DNA of 64,000 nucleotides from assembly GCF_014839805.1 (NCBI RefSeq), contig NC_051141.1:14578777-14642776 (forward strand), given 5' to 3'. Source of the stretch: Manduca sexta (lineage: Eukaryota > Arthropoda > Insecta > Lepidoptera > Sphingidae). Position numbers and translations under genes: made by a program. This document shows, one piece after another, positions 12,301-24,731 of the stretch (position 1 is its first letter; each line of letters begins with the position of its first letter). The notes beneath the pieces are model-generated. The model made no database searches. It was not told the origin of the DNA and saw nothing but the letters and a program-made list of their open reading frames with translations.

Positions 12301-13780
12301 AAAATGAAAGCACTTTTAATACATTCAAGGAAACAAGCATAAGTTAAATTTTTTATGGTACAGAAAGATAAATTATTACGAATAAGTAGGTTAGATACTA
12401 GTTCTATCCTACCAAACATAGATATGGTTATTATAATGTGTTTTATAAAACGAAACTTAATTACTATTAATTTAATTATAATTTTGAGCATTGTATATAT
12501 ATTATACCTAACGTAAAATTATGTGATATAAATCGATCTGTGCTATGTGAATAGGAAACTAGAAGACCTGTAAAGTATTTCCTTAAATACGAAATCAATC
12601 AAACAAATCACGTAATTTGCGCCATGTCGCGCCTGGAGTTGTATTAAATTTTAATAATTATTTATTGGGATAAATATTTGTAAATCTATCCAATTGGATA
12701 TTTATACATTTTTCTAAAATACATTTATCTTTTTTTTCTGAAATCTAGTAAGAGAAGTATTTTCCAATAACCTGAATAGTAAACATGTTGTAAAGCATGG
12801 CATTTGCGGAAAGGGCTTGCTATGGAATAAGAGCGATAGGAAATTGACATCGCCGAGTGTCATCGGCCATGACACTGCGTGCGTAAAAAAGAGATAGCGC
12901 GATAACCCCACACTCCCACTTTTGTTCACAATAAGTTCAAGCAATTTTGATGCTGATTTCATGTGCGAATTTCTTATTTGTAATATTTCTGTTACATATC
13001 AAATAAATAAAAGTATCCTAGTTGCTATTCTCAATAAGTTCTAGGAGAGCCGGAGACAGGATGCGCAGATGCAGAGAGTACTGACACACCACACTTGTTT
13101 AAATTGCCCGCCGTTCATAGTAACGTTAGCAACTAAACAAACAGACTCATAACATTAACATATTTCGAAGCGAAGAAAAGTATGTCATTTTAAAATGTTA
13201 AATACTTCTGCACGCACCTTCGTCATAGCGATTATCAAAATAATACCATAAACTTATTATTCGGGGATAAATGAAGCCTTAATTTACAGTTTATATACTA
13301 TCTGAGGAAATTATAATATATCGTGCTAGGGTAAATGGTAAAGTAATGTGTACAAACACACTTACATATTATAACATTATGATTCTGTATGTACAAACAC
13401 GATTTTTTTCTACGTACACGCGCTATAAAATGTATATTATTCTGTGTAATAAGCATCTAGTCGCCTAAGGATAGATACATATCTATGACTACTGGCCTTG
13501 CGTGGCGTCGGTTTCTTAACAATGTACTTAAATGTGCTTCCATTAAAGCTTTTATAACTATTTTACTCGTTTCTGGTTGATTTGGATTAGGAACATGCAA
13601 TTATAGGATAGGATATTTGGTAATTTTGTTAAGCAAGCGACTTTAAAACATTGGTCAGCTTAGAATACTCGTCTAAATAAATAATTAATATTGACGGCAA
13701 TATTCGCTTTAAATAGTGAACAATATCTAAAACGTTAATAAAATAGTTGAGATATTCAAACATTTGTTTTTTTGTGCAAA
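12301..13780. other. AT-rich stretch with no supported gene
   Basis: No gene or clear repeat. A slightly GC-richer block at 12830-12910 includes a minus-strand open frame (12714-12962) without recognisable domains. Confidence 0.5.
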
Positions 13781-13781
13781 C

Positions 13782-13890
13782 GAATGACGAGACGAGCAAG
13801 CCGTTCGTCTAACAGTAAACCACCCCGACTACCATAAACATTACCAAACCCCACCAACACTTTAACAAAGCATTGCGTGACATTGTAGTG
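13782..13890 (+). repeat. LINE-related repeat fragment (ATGACGAGACGAGC type)
   Basis: GAATGACGAGACGAGCAAGC and GCCGTTCGTCT, followed by CATAAACATTACC, match the start of the longer copy at 36345-36556 (TGAATGACGAGACAAGCTTG, GCCGTTCGCCTGATGG). I recall this as a common lepidopteran retroelement-derived repeat. It ends near 13890. Confidence 0.55.
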
Positions 13891-13984
13891 AACTCTGAGA
13901 CAATATGTTAAGAGTCATAATTCACAGTTACACCGGTTAATATTTTGGAGTTTGAGAGAAATTAACAAGGCGTAAAGAGCAGCA

Positions 13985-14375
13985 GAATTCATTTGTCCAA
14001 TATGTCATGCTTCAGACTATCCACATGAGTTAAAGGCTGTAAGTAATAAAGATGTTATTGTGCCACGTTATAATTTCATGGCATGGCTTAGGGTCCGCGT
14101 CATGTGCTTCCTATTACCTACCCCCCTAGTATTAAGTCGTGACGAGCATGCCATTAGATACTGTCACAAAGATGGTTATTTGGCGGTTAATACGGGTACA
14201 AAATTCAAGTATGATTATGCTATTAGCAGGGGGTTCGGAAGACGAAATGGAGGATATTTTACGCTGCTCATATTGAGGCTCACGTTCTAATCTCTGTCGT
14301 ATTTTAAAACATCTAGAATCTGAATTTCAGACAATTAGAGTTATAGAGCAGAAAGCGTTTATCCTAAATCAGCAG
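13985..14375 (+). pseudogene. Possible LINE ORF1 remnant
   Basis: The translation has a CPxC-type motif (FICPICHAS, about 13990-14020), then an open frame of 76 codons (14060-14290) containing TPLVLSRDEHAIR. In another frame an alpha-helical, charged stretch (ILKHLESEFQTIRVIEQKAF, about 14305-14365) follows. This order, a PHD/zinc-finger-like start and then a coiled coil, is reminiscent of ORF1 proteins of insect non-LTR retrotransposons, but it needs frameshifts and contains stops. It could also be chance. Confidence 0.25.
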
Positions 14376-14614
14376 TAATATTAGTAAGGGATTGAATTTG
14401 TTTTGTGGGGAAATCTTTAGACCACTGCTTAATTTCCGTAAAATATTTCGCTAATAGTTATTTGCGATAACTACAATGGCTATTTATCGGGGCTGAATTC
14501 TCTACCTTCTCGGATACTATATCTAAATTAGTAATATTGTAACATGTCTCTGTTTTGAGGCTCTTCGTGCGCTCTCTGTCTTGAGCCACATTTTAATACG
14601 ATATTGAGTATGTT

Positions 14615-14662
14615 AGTATTCCAATGGTAGTAAGTGCTAGTATTCCATTGGTAGTACTTGAA
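14615..14662 (+). repeat. Small 24-bp tandem duplication
   Basis: AGTATTCCAATGGTAGTAAG at 14615 is followed directly by a diverged second copy, AGTATTCCATTGGTAGTACT, from 14639. It opens an unrecognised 94-codon plus-strand frame that I do not call as a gene. Confidence 0.6.
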
Positions 14663-14909
14663 CAATATGTTAATGAACACATGTTTTTTTATCCTAATAG
14701 TGCAATGTTACCCAGAACATGTGGGCATAATGTGTACAAGCAATTAAAGCAAATAAGTACACAGATGTGTGAATTTAAAACACATGTGAGGACATGGCGA
14801 TATAAACATCTTAATGTATTGCAGACTGAACCCTTTACCCCCTTGAGGAGAGGCGTGATGTTGGTTAAACCCGCTTCCCATGGCATAAACAATCTTACTG
14901 TTTATTAAT

Positions 14910-17840
14910 TGACATAAACAATAAGAGCCAATGTGTTCGCATGCAAGAGCAAAAACCACATAGAGCTGTAACATAAGCCGCGCTACCATAACCTGCACGT
15001 TTCAAATCTATTATATACGTAAAAGGGGTAAACAGAACAAAGGGTTATCTATCTGAATACCTATATATATATATATATATATATATAGGTATTATGAAAA
15101 CGGTTCAGTATTTCATTTATATATTTAAAATTCTCATTTTTATCCTTGTATAGTTAAGACCAACCAACTTTCTATCATTCCGTAGAGTCAGTTTATTTTT
15201 CATTTTTATGAGAGCAAATGCGCGAATTTTTAAATAAATTACTCACCGTTAATAATATTCCGCATCTCCACGGTGGGGGAATTATTAATAAATTTATAAT
15301 AAATACTTATTAATTTACAATAAGCATATACAGTGTACACCTCAATTGAGATATCTTCATTTGCCTTAAAATTCCTGTAAATCCGAAAACACTTCAAATG
15401 TCAATTAAAATAAAAACTTGACTACAGATAATGTGAGATCCACTTTAAATACATTCACAGAAAAGTCCGTACTCCCAAAACTCAATCCATTGTTACTTAC
15501 ATAACTCTAAACTAAAAGTGTTAACCACTTCGGTTTCATAGAAGACGTGGAAAGATATCCACGAAAAGTGGCAACAGCGCAACAGTAGATAACATAGTAG
15601 GTATATTATTAGTGTAGTTTCCATGGCCGTATCAATTAAACTATTAATTGTACTTACGGTTGGCGCGTCACGAATTCATAGCGCTCGGCTGTCCACGAAA
15701 TCTTTGCGTTCTTACGTACGAAGCTTACGTATTACTTGTTTAACTATACTTTATTAATATTATATACTATTTAGTTGTTCTATATAGACATGGTAGAGAC
15801 TACTCCGTCTGTTGGTAAGAATGGCAGTTACAATATCAATTGCAAAAGGTTATCCCTAGTTAGTGAACACAATTATGTCGGACTGTTCAAAACTGTATAT
15901 ATTTGTGATTGTTTACGTCATTATAATTTAAATATATTTCAGTTATAAATTAATTTCTATTTATTTATATTCATTTATTGTTTATTCGCATTGATATCGT
16001 AACCACACTGTTACGCAGTGCAATATTAACTAAATATTACAAATACCTATTATAAAACAACTTCTTAGACCTTTTTGTGATTAAAGTTACATTGGATAAT
16101 TGCGATTCATTCAACCATTTGATTTGTATTGCAATAATACGAAATTGAAAATTATTTTTGGGTATCTTAAATCTAAGATATTATTATTTGTGCATAATAA
16201 ATATTTTTTTGTGCTACATTTAATTTATTTAAGCATCAAAACACTGAAATGAAATATATATTTTTACTTTCGCTGCCGCATTATTTAGATTATAATATAA
16301 TTGTATATATGTGCAAGACAGAAGCATAAAATAGATAAATAAGTGACTAATTGCAATCTATGTACTAATATTGTGTATGTAATTATCGTATTGTGCGTTT
16401 TCTTTATACTTACTAAGCAATTTGTACATAAGAATAACAATTTCCGGATTCCGTGATGTGTTATGACTACTAGTATTTTCAAACAGTAATATTTAAAGAA
16501 AAGCCATTGTTCTGTAGCGAAATTTTAGGTTATTGTAAATTAAGGCGGGTAGATATTATACCGTTGTTTTTTTGCCAAAGAGTTTACTATCACTCACTAG
16601 AACATTAAGAGATAATAAGTTAATTAGAAAATCTTTAAAATATGACATATCCAAACGTATTTGGTCTATGTGAAATTTTGGGTATTTTATGCTATCGATA
16701 TTTTATAGATGCTTTTAAGGTACAGCCTAAACAGTTTATAACAAATCTATTTTTAAAGTATTCCACATAATATATATCGCACCGTGCATGGACAACACGA
16801 GGAAGTATGTTATTTATATCTTTTATGATTTGCAGAAAATGTTACAATGAATGACAATTTCCTTAATGTTTTATGTCGTTGGGAAGTTTGTTGGAAACGG
16901 GATATAAAAATGTATGAATAAATCATTATCCGTCTGGTTTTCATATGTTAGGAACAACGAGAAAATCAATATAAATGTTAGAATATCAATGTTAGATGAA
17001 GTAATTTATATTAAAATAAAAAGAAACATCACTGAGTACAGATATACTTTCACAAATATTACTCAAACCGAACAACCGGTACGACTGGTAATGAACAACT
17101 GCTCGCTGCTGACTGACGACTGCCTCGATTTGTTAAACGCTCTGTGTTTTTATAGCAAAAGGTATCACAAATACCCTCTTAAAAATATTTCAATCCTAAC
17201 ACAAGATTTTCTTTCGTCTAACTGGCTTTTTCAACGCGAGTCCGTTTTGTTTTTTACTTACATATAAATTATTATTATAATTATAGGAGGTTTAATTTAT
17301 AATAATTTAACATTGTCCTACGATTTTTTTAATATGCTGGCATATCGCTCATCGCATATTAAATGACACAAATAAATCTTAGGGTTTTTATCAGATTTTA
17401 GAGCCCTTATCGGCCATTCCGGAAGAGTATTCGGTCATGGGCCGGCAACTCCATGAGACATCTCGTCACCTTACACAGTTTCCAAGCCCGTGCTGGTAAT
17501 CTAATTACCGCGCGGTCACGTCTCTGTCTTAATTCCACATGCTTCGGTTATGAGTATTGAAGTGATAATTACATTCAGCCATATGCATTTACAGTAGGTA
17601 CAGAGCGTGACAAAAATTTTGAGCACGTAAGCTTTGAAATGAGAAGGACCTTTTATCGTTTTTTGAAAAAGTAAGTCAACACCACAAGGAACCGTGAGCA
17701 AGGGCTTGTTGAATTCTAAAATATCGAATAGGAATTCAAAACTTTTTGGGATATAGTAGACAATTGGTATACATGTCAATATTTATAAAATGGCGCTGTT
17801 TGTAGTACAACTTTAGACTAAAAATTTCAGTTTTATCCTA
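14910..17840. other. AT-rich stretch with no supported gene
   Basis: It includes an (AT)n tract within a perfect palindrome (15056-15092, AATAC...GTATT) and a 117-codon plus-strand open frame (16914-17267) with no recognisable domain, signal peptide or splice context. Around 17395-17500 is a GC-richer patch that may be an old repeat fragment. Confidence 0.5.
15056..15092. repeat. (TA)n microsatellite inside a palindrome
   Basis: AATACC, an uninterrupted TA run, then GGTATT: the whole 37 bases are self-complementary. Simple repeat expansion is the likely cause. Confidence 0.8.
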
Positions 17841-17844
17841 TACT

Positions 17845-17965
17845 ATCTCTCGCCTGCGGCTCCGCCCGCGTGTAATAGTTTTTAACGAAATAAACCATTT
17901 CCTGTGCCTATAGCACTCAGGAGTAATGTATCTTCCTATTTTCAAAATAAGTTTAGTAATTCCTT
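17845..17965. repeat. Fragment of a common lepidopteran repeat (CGCCTGCGGCTCCGCCCGCGTG type)
   Basis: TCGCCTGCGGCTCCGCCCGC is the diagnostic block. It is a weakly conserved member of the family seen also at 23690, 47883, 52736 and 59472. Confidence 0.5.
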
Positions 17966-20900
17966 TGATTAGCGCGTTCAAATTAAACCCCTCAGCTTTA
18001 TATAATAGAATAGACGTTCTAATATATTTTTTTAATTTAGCCCTCTATAAAATGCTGAAAGCAAAACAGCATCACACGTGACATGGCATGTTCTCGAGCC
18101 ACGTAGTCGGAGTTTATTTCGAACAATAACAGGCATTTTGTTAAAAACACACCTAATTGTTTGTTATTAGCGACTGGTAAATACTTCGCGCTGTGGAATG
18201 TTTTGTTCGAGATGACAGCAGGATCTTGAATATGCAATTCTAAAGCATCCGTTGCTTTTGTAAAAATTATTTGAGTTCTCACATAGATAAAGAGGAACAA
18301 GCTGTAGACGTGTCCATAATGTGAAGGTGCACACTGCACACGGCGCAATAGGCATAGACAATCATTTCTTTGAAATAAATAATTTACAATATTTATCATT
18401 CCAATGAGTGACATTATCGTGTCATTTATATAAAATATTTGAGAATGGACAAAAAATCCACTTATAACTCACAAGATCGCGCCAACGAGAAAGCTTTGTT
18501 TGAGTACACGACGTACCTATTTGACGTAAAGGTAAACTATTCAAATGGGATCACACACAAGGTGTACAATGTCGAAACCGTCAAGTTAAGGCCTATACAC
18601 AATACGTACGTTCATAATTTCACCAGTTTCATTACCATACGTTTCAACGCCGATATTGGCTTGGCTTGTGTCCTCTCAAAAGTGACGTAATTTATGGAAG
18701 ACCACCAGTAGCCGCATTGTTTACGTGAGACGTGAGCATGCCGTGCATAATACAAGCATTGTATTATAATATTTCCATGGCGGACAATGACAAATAAATA
18801 AATGTCTATTTACTGTGCACGGTGAAAATGCGGCCTAATTTTAATGACCTCTAATAAACACGCCATTCGCTTATGTTACGTGTATAATACAGCGAATTCT
18901 GAACGAACATGAGTATTGATACTCAGCCGGCAAAATAAAGCAATAAACTCAGCGATAGCATTGCACCCGTAGATCTCGATAATTAGTTGAGTCACCCGGC
19001 GCGCACGCCTAAGGAATTGGGAACTGGGAGCCGAGCTGTGCCGAAGATTTCCGAATGCTCCCGAAGGCGAGAAGAAGGGGGAGCTCGGCAGCCCGTGACG
19101 CTTTCGACCAGCTAACCGTGACTTGTACCCGCGAACCTCGATGGACATGTGATGCCAAACCCATACGAAATCCGATCGTACGGTAAAATATTCTGTAACT
19201 GGCACATTAAAATTGATAGTTAACATTCCTAACTGAATGCTTTTGGTAATTTGTAAGAGGCACACGTTGAGTCCGTGTACGCACGTTTAACGGCTTCTAA
19301 GACATAGTCACCTCAATAGAAAATTGCTAAATAAACGGTCATTTCTATACATTACAATGCATACATAAGTTTTGTATTTTATAGAAAATTTATGCATTTG
19401 TAATATTTTGTATGTTTTTATCATTTTTGTGTTTGCAGAAAGCTCGGCGTAACGGGTGTTCCAGTTTTTTTTTTGTTTGAAACTAAGCTTATTGATTTAA
19501 ATTTACTATTAATTTAAACGCCTATTACTTGGGCCACTGCATATATTATATACACGGATATTGTAATTAGCAATATTGATTGCTATATCTAAGCGTCATA
19601 AGTATCATTTTACTTTAAGCACTATTTAACACATATATACTGATGAAGAAACTTCAAACAAGATCTTTTGATGGCATCAATTGTAAGCGAATAGCGAAAT
19701 CTGAATAAACTTGTTAACAGTACAATGATATGTCAGATTCAGCAGTAACTGCAAAAACACTCATTTACAAGTAACGTCATTTGATTTGTACTTAATAAAC
19801 TCGTTCGACTAACAAATTGCATTGTCGTCATTATTAAGCATTATAAAAGATTTTATGGCTCCTAAGAATCTATGAATTCTAAAAAATTACCGTTAGATAC
19901 ACGTTGTAAAATGTTCGTGTAAGAACTTTAAATTGTGAATAACATTTATATGCAAATTATACACTTAAATATTATCAAAACCAAGAAAGAAATATACATA
20001 CAGCCTAAAGCTAGCATAATCGCCTGGCTATTTAAAGTAAAGTAAATTTCGAAGCAGTAAGTCCTCACTCCTAGCTCACCCTAGATTTTGAGACAATGTC
20101 AAGTGAATTTTAACTTTATTTACATACAAATAAAGAGTTATTATATAATTAAAAAACAATTTTTACTTTATCTAAAAAGGACTTTTATGCAGATAAGGGC
20201 ATCTACACGGAAAATATGAATTCGGAGTTTTCACTGCCGACTAACCGTATAAAAAAGTGTCCTCATAAAGTTGCGCCAATCGTCTATCCAATCAAGATGC
20301 GCCAGGTACATATACCTATGTATATAATATATACATTTATACAGACGGCTGCGAGCGATCACAATTTAATTTCTAATTACACGTACAAACACTGTTCAAC
20401 TTAAAAGTTGTTACCTATCGATTTCGGAATGAATTATTAAGAGATAGTGCTGACTGCATAGACAATATTAGAGAAGTATTAATTTAAAATAGGCTGTCAA
20501 TAATATATTATTTTATTATTTTGTTACATATATTTGACCATATTTAATCTAGTAATAAAGTAAAATTAGTTACTTTTATTGATTTTACAGACGTGCATTT
20601 TTATTATACAGTGTGGTTTTATAGGAATATTTTAATTCAGTGAAAGTAAAATTTGAAATAGGTTATTTTTATAACATCACATTATATAAATATTTTTATT
20701 TCCTGTATACGTTGGTTTGATGAAATGTTTTATTTATGTTATGCAGATCTTGTCTCGATATAAAAACAGCATTTACATATCAATTTTGCTCCAAAACTCC
20801 AGCGTTTCTCACGAGATAAAACTCGTTTACATTTAATTTTAGATAGATAACCAATTATGTAAAATAACATTTAAATTCTTCCGTTATTTTCTTCATAACA

Positions 20901-21120
20901 AAATATTCGTAAGTTTTAGTGATAAAAGTGGTATTATATCGGCACATCGACATTCCACTGAATGTCAGATATATAGTCACTTTCATGTTTAACTAATCAA
21001 TATTATTGGTAGAATAAATTGACTGGATATTAACTATGAGTATAATAAAATAAAAAAGTCTTATGTTTCTCGGAATTTCAGTACTAACAATTATAATTTA
21101 AAGAGATTAATTTATTTAAA
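17966..21120. other. AT-rich stretch with one GC-rich island
   Basis: The only notable part is 18960-19160, a GC-rich island with CCCGGCGCGCACGCC, lying in the longest open frame of the window (minus strand, 18876-19265, 129 codons). That frame is serine/arginine-rich in its middle and has no recognised domain. It could be a promoter island, an exon piece or a repeat. The 83-codon plus-strand frame at 18439-18690 is also unrecognised. Confidence 0.45.
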
Positions 21121-21240
21121 AACCTCTGAGGTCAAGGCTTTCGCCAGAGAATGCCAACTTTCTTGGTTCTTCAGAACATCCCACCAGTATAGTCCAGCTA
21201 TTTTTATGATCGTACTCCAAATGTGTATGGGGTCTTCCAC
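21121..21240 (-). pseudogene. RTE-type LINE, C-terminal fragment of the reverse transcriptase ORF
   Basis: On the minus strand the translation gives GRP followed, after a one-base loss, by IKIAGLYWWDVLKNQESWHS and LAKALTSEV. This matches the tail found after the reverse transcriptase domain in RTE-clade LINEs of insects (GRP...RW.DD I.K.AG..W...A.NR..W..L..A.T). Only the last 40 residues or so survive and the frame is broken near 21205, so this is a dead 5'-truncated insertion. Confidence 0.6.
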
Positions 21241-21993
21241 TATGACTACAACTGGACTATGAATATAAAGTTTATTAATTAAATTATGGTTAAATAATTG
21301 TTAGGCATCATTAATTCATACAATTGATTCTACGATTCCTACATATAATAATTGTTATATTTTTGTTTCAGGTAACTTATTTTAACCGTTTTAAATATGA
21401 ATGGGCTGAATAAGGAAAAACATGTTGTAAGTACATTCCTGTGACATACATATTCATTTATTACATGTTATATAATTAATCATTGAAACTTATTTGAGCC
21501 GTTTGGCGTGTACTACCGAATTTGCTTTATTTTGTATATTTCATTATTGCTTGTATGTTTCCCTTAAAAACCAATAAACAAATAAGCTATAAGGAAACTT
21601 TGGAAACACGATAATAACTTCATTTATTATGTTAAAGCTGTGCGACCATTTATCAACGATTTTTCATTCTCCAGTAACAGCGTAAACAAACGTATGTGTG
21701 TTGTTACAAACCTAAATTTAATATTTTTAAGCAAGTCTTGCGTAAAATAATGTAATATTTCATACAAACGAATCCATTATTTAGGTAATAAGTTATATTG
21801 TTTGAAAATAAACATTTTACGTGATGATTAATATACTGGAGATTTTACATATCGTTGCTTAGATAATAACACCACTTAAGTCATTTTTAGTGTTTGAAAA
21901 CGAGTTAAAAGTTTATGTCTTTTAAAAATGCGAAGGAGCTAATAAAACATTTTAATATAAAATTTAAATAATGTAGTATTCTAATTATTATTT

Positions 21994-22302
21994 TTATGTA
22001 TAATTTGCTGAGAAGGACACAGCTTGAGGTTTTAATATAAGAAAAATTACTTTATTCAATATAATATCTTCACCTACGGCGATACCTACTTTCATCTTGC
22101 CCCAGGACTGAGAGTCAATATAACGCGATGGATTGTTTACTGGTGAATTAATTGAATATTCCTGGGACCTTTCCCTCTTTTCTCGAGGTCTGAAAGGTTT
22201 TTGATAAGTATAGTTAAAGTAACTGATGGTCACGGTGCTGCCTCCGTCAATATCTTCTGCCGCAGGTCGTGTCTGTCCATCCGTGTCGTATATGTGTGTC
22301 AT
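21994..22302 (-). other. Exon-like open frame, unrecognised
   Basis: This 102-codon minus-strand frame is balanced in composition and looks coding in its first two thirds: MTHIYDTDGQTRPAAEDIDG, then TISYFNYTYQKPF, RPREKRERSQ and SPVNNPSRYID. The frame stays open upstream of the ATG for about 16 more codons. After GKMK a possible donor, AAA followed by GTAGGT, occurs at 22089, and beyond it the translation turns AT-rich, as an intron would. There is no good acceptor upstream. It could be an isolated exon, a decayed gene fragment or part of a transposable element. No family recognised. Confidence 0.3.
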
Positions 22303-23689
22303 TGCTGCATGGCCGCCAAGGCTCCCTTTCGAAACACGCCCTTTTAATATTATTCCACTAATACTTTTATTACTTTAGTGTGTTTGAATAGTCTCGAATG
22401 TAAGTTTATTTTTTTTTAATATTCTTTAGTCAAATAAAAAAGTTCAATGTATTTTCATTTTTTTTTATTTAAGGAAATGCGATGTAATATACTTAATTAT
22501 AAATTCTGCCAATTTTTACAATCGTTTGAATATAGTTTGATATGAATACACAAAGTGATACGGACGTAAAAATTAATAAATGCATCGTTTTTTTTTTACA
22601 AATTCTAGATTAATTAGAACAAAATATTTCCATTTTAGCAGATTTTGTATAATTGTCAACAAATTACTACTTTACAGATTGTATCGTGTACTTAAGGATT
22701 CCAACCTAGAATTACTATAATTGTAGGTTTTAATTCTGTGGCCATTCATTCAGTTATTGGAAATAATTTCCCAATGACCCCGCCGTCTTGAACCAATGTA
22801 AAAAGTTTGTATTAATTTATTGAGAACTACTTAAATTTAATTCAACCGTGAAGAGTATAAAAACTTGTCATCATTTGGTATTACGTTTTAGTGCATTAAA
22901 TTCTAGGCCATACTAACTGTCATTTTCAATAAACCACCTCAATCATTTTTTGAGATCTATTTCAAAAATGGACCAATCGGAACAAAGGATTTTTTGACAT
23001 ACTTACAAATAAGTCATTTTGATTGGTTCATTCTCAGAATCGGATTAAAGATTGAGATTATGATCGTTTATTGAAAACGGCTGATAGTTTTGATTTCCTA
23101 CCTACATACTTTATTTTTTCAGCGGGTACTTTTAAGCTATGTCTGCTCTAGGGATACAAGTATACCGTATGTCCTACCAATTTGTATAGATGATAGATAA
23201 TCGGTTAGATGGCATAGCTAATGAACTGACTAATGAATTTGCAATAAAATAGATAATATAAAAATAAAAAAACATATGGACATTTTATTTGTATATTTTA
23301 ATTTATATTGTAATACGACGTCTAATGTATAAATGTAAACTGGTGTAAAAATAATATACAAAAACAATGGTACCATGTGCGGGACACGTTGTCTAAGCGG
23401 TGGTCAACATCTTGACGATCTGTTTGTTTTGATATACTTGTTACTGAACTTGAATATCAATTTATATAGGGTTAAGAATATTTTAGATTCTCTCTAAGAG
23501 TCCATATGTGATGCGAATGTGGTAATTGATAATGATAGCTGTGTTTTCTTGTTTTATTTGCACATCAGCGAATTTCGTAGTGAAACTTGTTATGTACCTA
23601 GTACGTGTAACAGTGTAATAATCTATACTAATGTATCGCCGAACAGTTTGTTTGTATGAAGACATTACACTCAGGAACTACTAAACCGA
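22303..23689. other. AT-rich stretch with no supported gene
   Basis: No coding or repeat signal recognised. GATTTTTTGACATACTTAC and nearby AT-rich sequence are unremarkable. Confidence 0.5.
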
Positions 23690-23830
23690 TTTTATCTCCT
23701 AATTGGAAGCTACCTTACTCTTGAATACTATAGGCTACTTTTTATCCCAGGAAAATATAAAGCGGAACTTTTATCCCGGAAAAACTTCTTCACGTGGATG
23801 CAGCCGCATGCAAAAGATAGTAAATATACT
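23690..23830 (+). repeat. Common lepidopteran repeat (ACCGATTTT ... TTTATCCC ... CGGAAAAA type)
   Basis: AAACCGATTTTATCTCC, then GGCTACTTTTTATCCCAGGA and CACGTGGATGCAGCCGCATG. This is a recognisable repeat of lepidopteran genomes; related copies in either orientation are at 17845, 38700, 47883, 52736 and 59472. I believe it derives from a LINE 3' region. Confidence 0.6.
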
Positions 23831-23937
23831 GGGAATTCTGTATAGCATTTAAATAAAAAATATTTCATGTTTTCGCGTCAAAAACAGAGCTTTTTTTATA
23901 CACTTGTTCCTTGGGATTGTAGTTTCGATTGAATTTG

Positions 23938-24085
23938 TTTGATATATAATAATAATATAATTCTTTATTGCACAACCGATAAAACATAAAGAAAAACAAA
24001 AGAAAACAAATACAAGACATGGTTACACAACGGGCGGTCTTATCGCTGAATACGATTTCTTTCAGACAACGTTTATATAGGTATC
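23938..24085 (-). mobile_element. LINE 3' end (CR1-like tail), 5'-truncated
   Basis: AATAATATAATTCTTTATTG then GGGCGGTCTTATCGCTGAAT and CTTTCAGACAACG match what I recall as the reverse complement of the 3' end of an abundant lepidopteran CR1-like LINE. The element therefore reads on the minus strand with its 3' terminus at about 23940. No coding part remains. Confidence 0.55.
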
Positions 24086-24162
24086 AGTTTGCTGAAATCA
24101 TATTATTATGGGCAGAGATGATATTATTACTCCTGCCCTTTATTGGATACAAGCGTGAACCT

Positions 24163-24731
24163 TTAATTTTTTTTTCTTGATTTCACGGAGAAAGTGCCTT
24201 ATTACTACCGCCCAGCCTTCGTGGGGGGCGACTGAGCGGTGATGCTGGGGTAACCGTGCCTTACGGCCCGGCGTTGAGCCGCCCGGATTTAATGGTGACC
24301 TTCGGGCGACCTATATACAACTTAAGCCTATGCACGGCCTACCAGCTAAAACTCCGCGGTGGCCCTTTTCGGCGCATTTGGGACGGCACCGGGATTCCTC
24401 TGACGTTGAAGTGTCTAACTCTGCGACCGCAGCCGCCCCTGTGCGGTGCTGCCTTGCCGCCCGTCTCCCTATGGGGGGGGGGAGGGTTCTCAGAAGCCCC
24501 CGCGCACCGAAAGACGACCTCGGCGTCTACGGCAGTATGAGGCCAACAACACACTGCCGTCCATCCCGGGGTCAACCGAAAGATGTGCAAAAAAATGCAT
24601 AAAAAATGCACTAGGGCGGACAGCCCCCTGCTGCCCGCCGACGACCCCCTTCGTGGCCCTTATTAGTTGCCTCTTACGACAGGCAGGGGATACCTTGGTG
24701 GAATTCTCCAAACGCCCCCATTCCACAGAGC
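24163..24731 (-). mobile_element. GC-rich retroelement copy with poly(A) tail and 18-bp target-site duplication
   Basis: The perfect duplication GGATACAAGCGTGAACCT flanks the insert at 24145-24162 and 24732-24749. On the minus strand it begins with GC-rich sequence including CCCTGCCTGTCGTAAGAGGC, which I recall from 5' regions of insect non-LTR retrotransposons. It runs through GC-rich, partly open sequence and ends in an A-rich tail (AAGAAAAAAAAATTAAA at 24163-24180). It therefore has LINE-type 5' sequence and a poly(A) end but no reverse transcriptase, like an internally deleted or SINE-like copy. Several overlapping open frames on both strands (24256-24745) are by-products of high GC. The good duplication and low AT suggest a fairly recent insertion. 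Confidence 0.8.

Noticed and set aside
16914..17267. 117-codon plus-strand open frame as a gene
   Set aside because: AT-driven composition, no domain, no signal peptide, no splice context and no recognisable neighbours. Frames of this length are expected by chance in 64 kb of AT-rich sequence.
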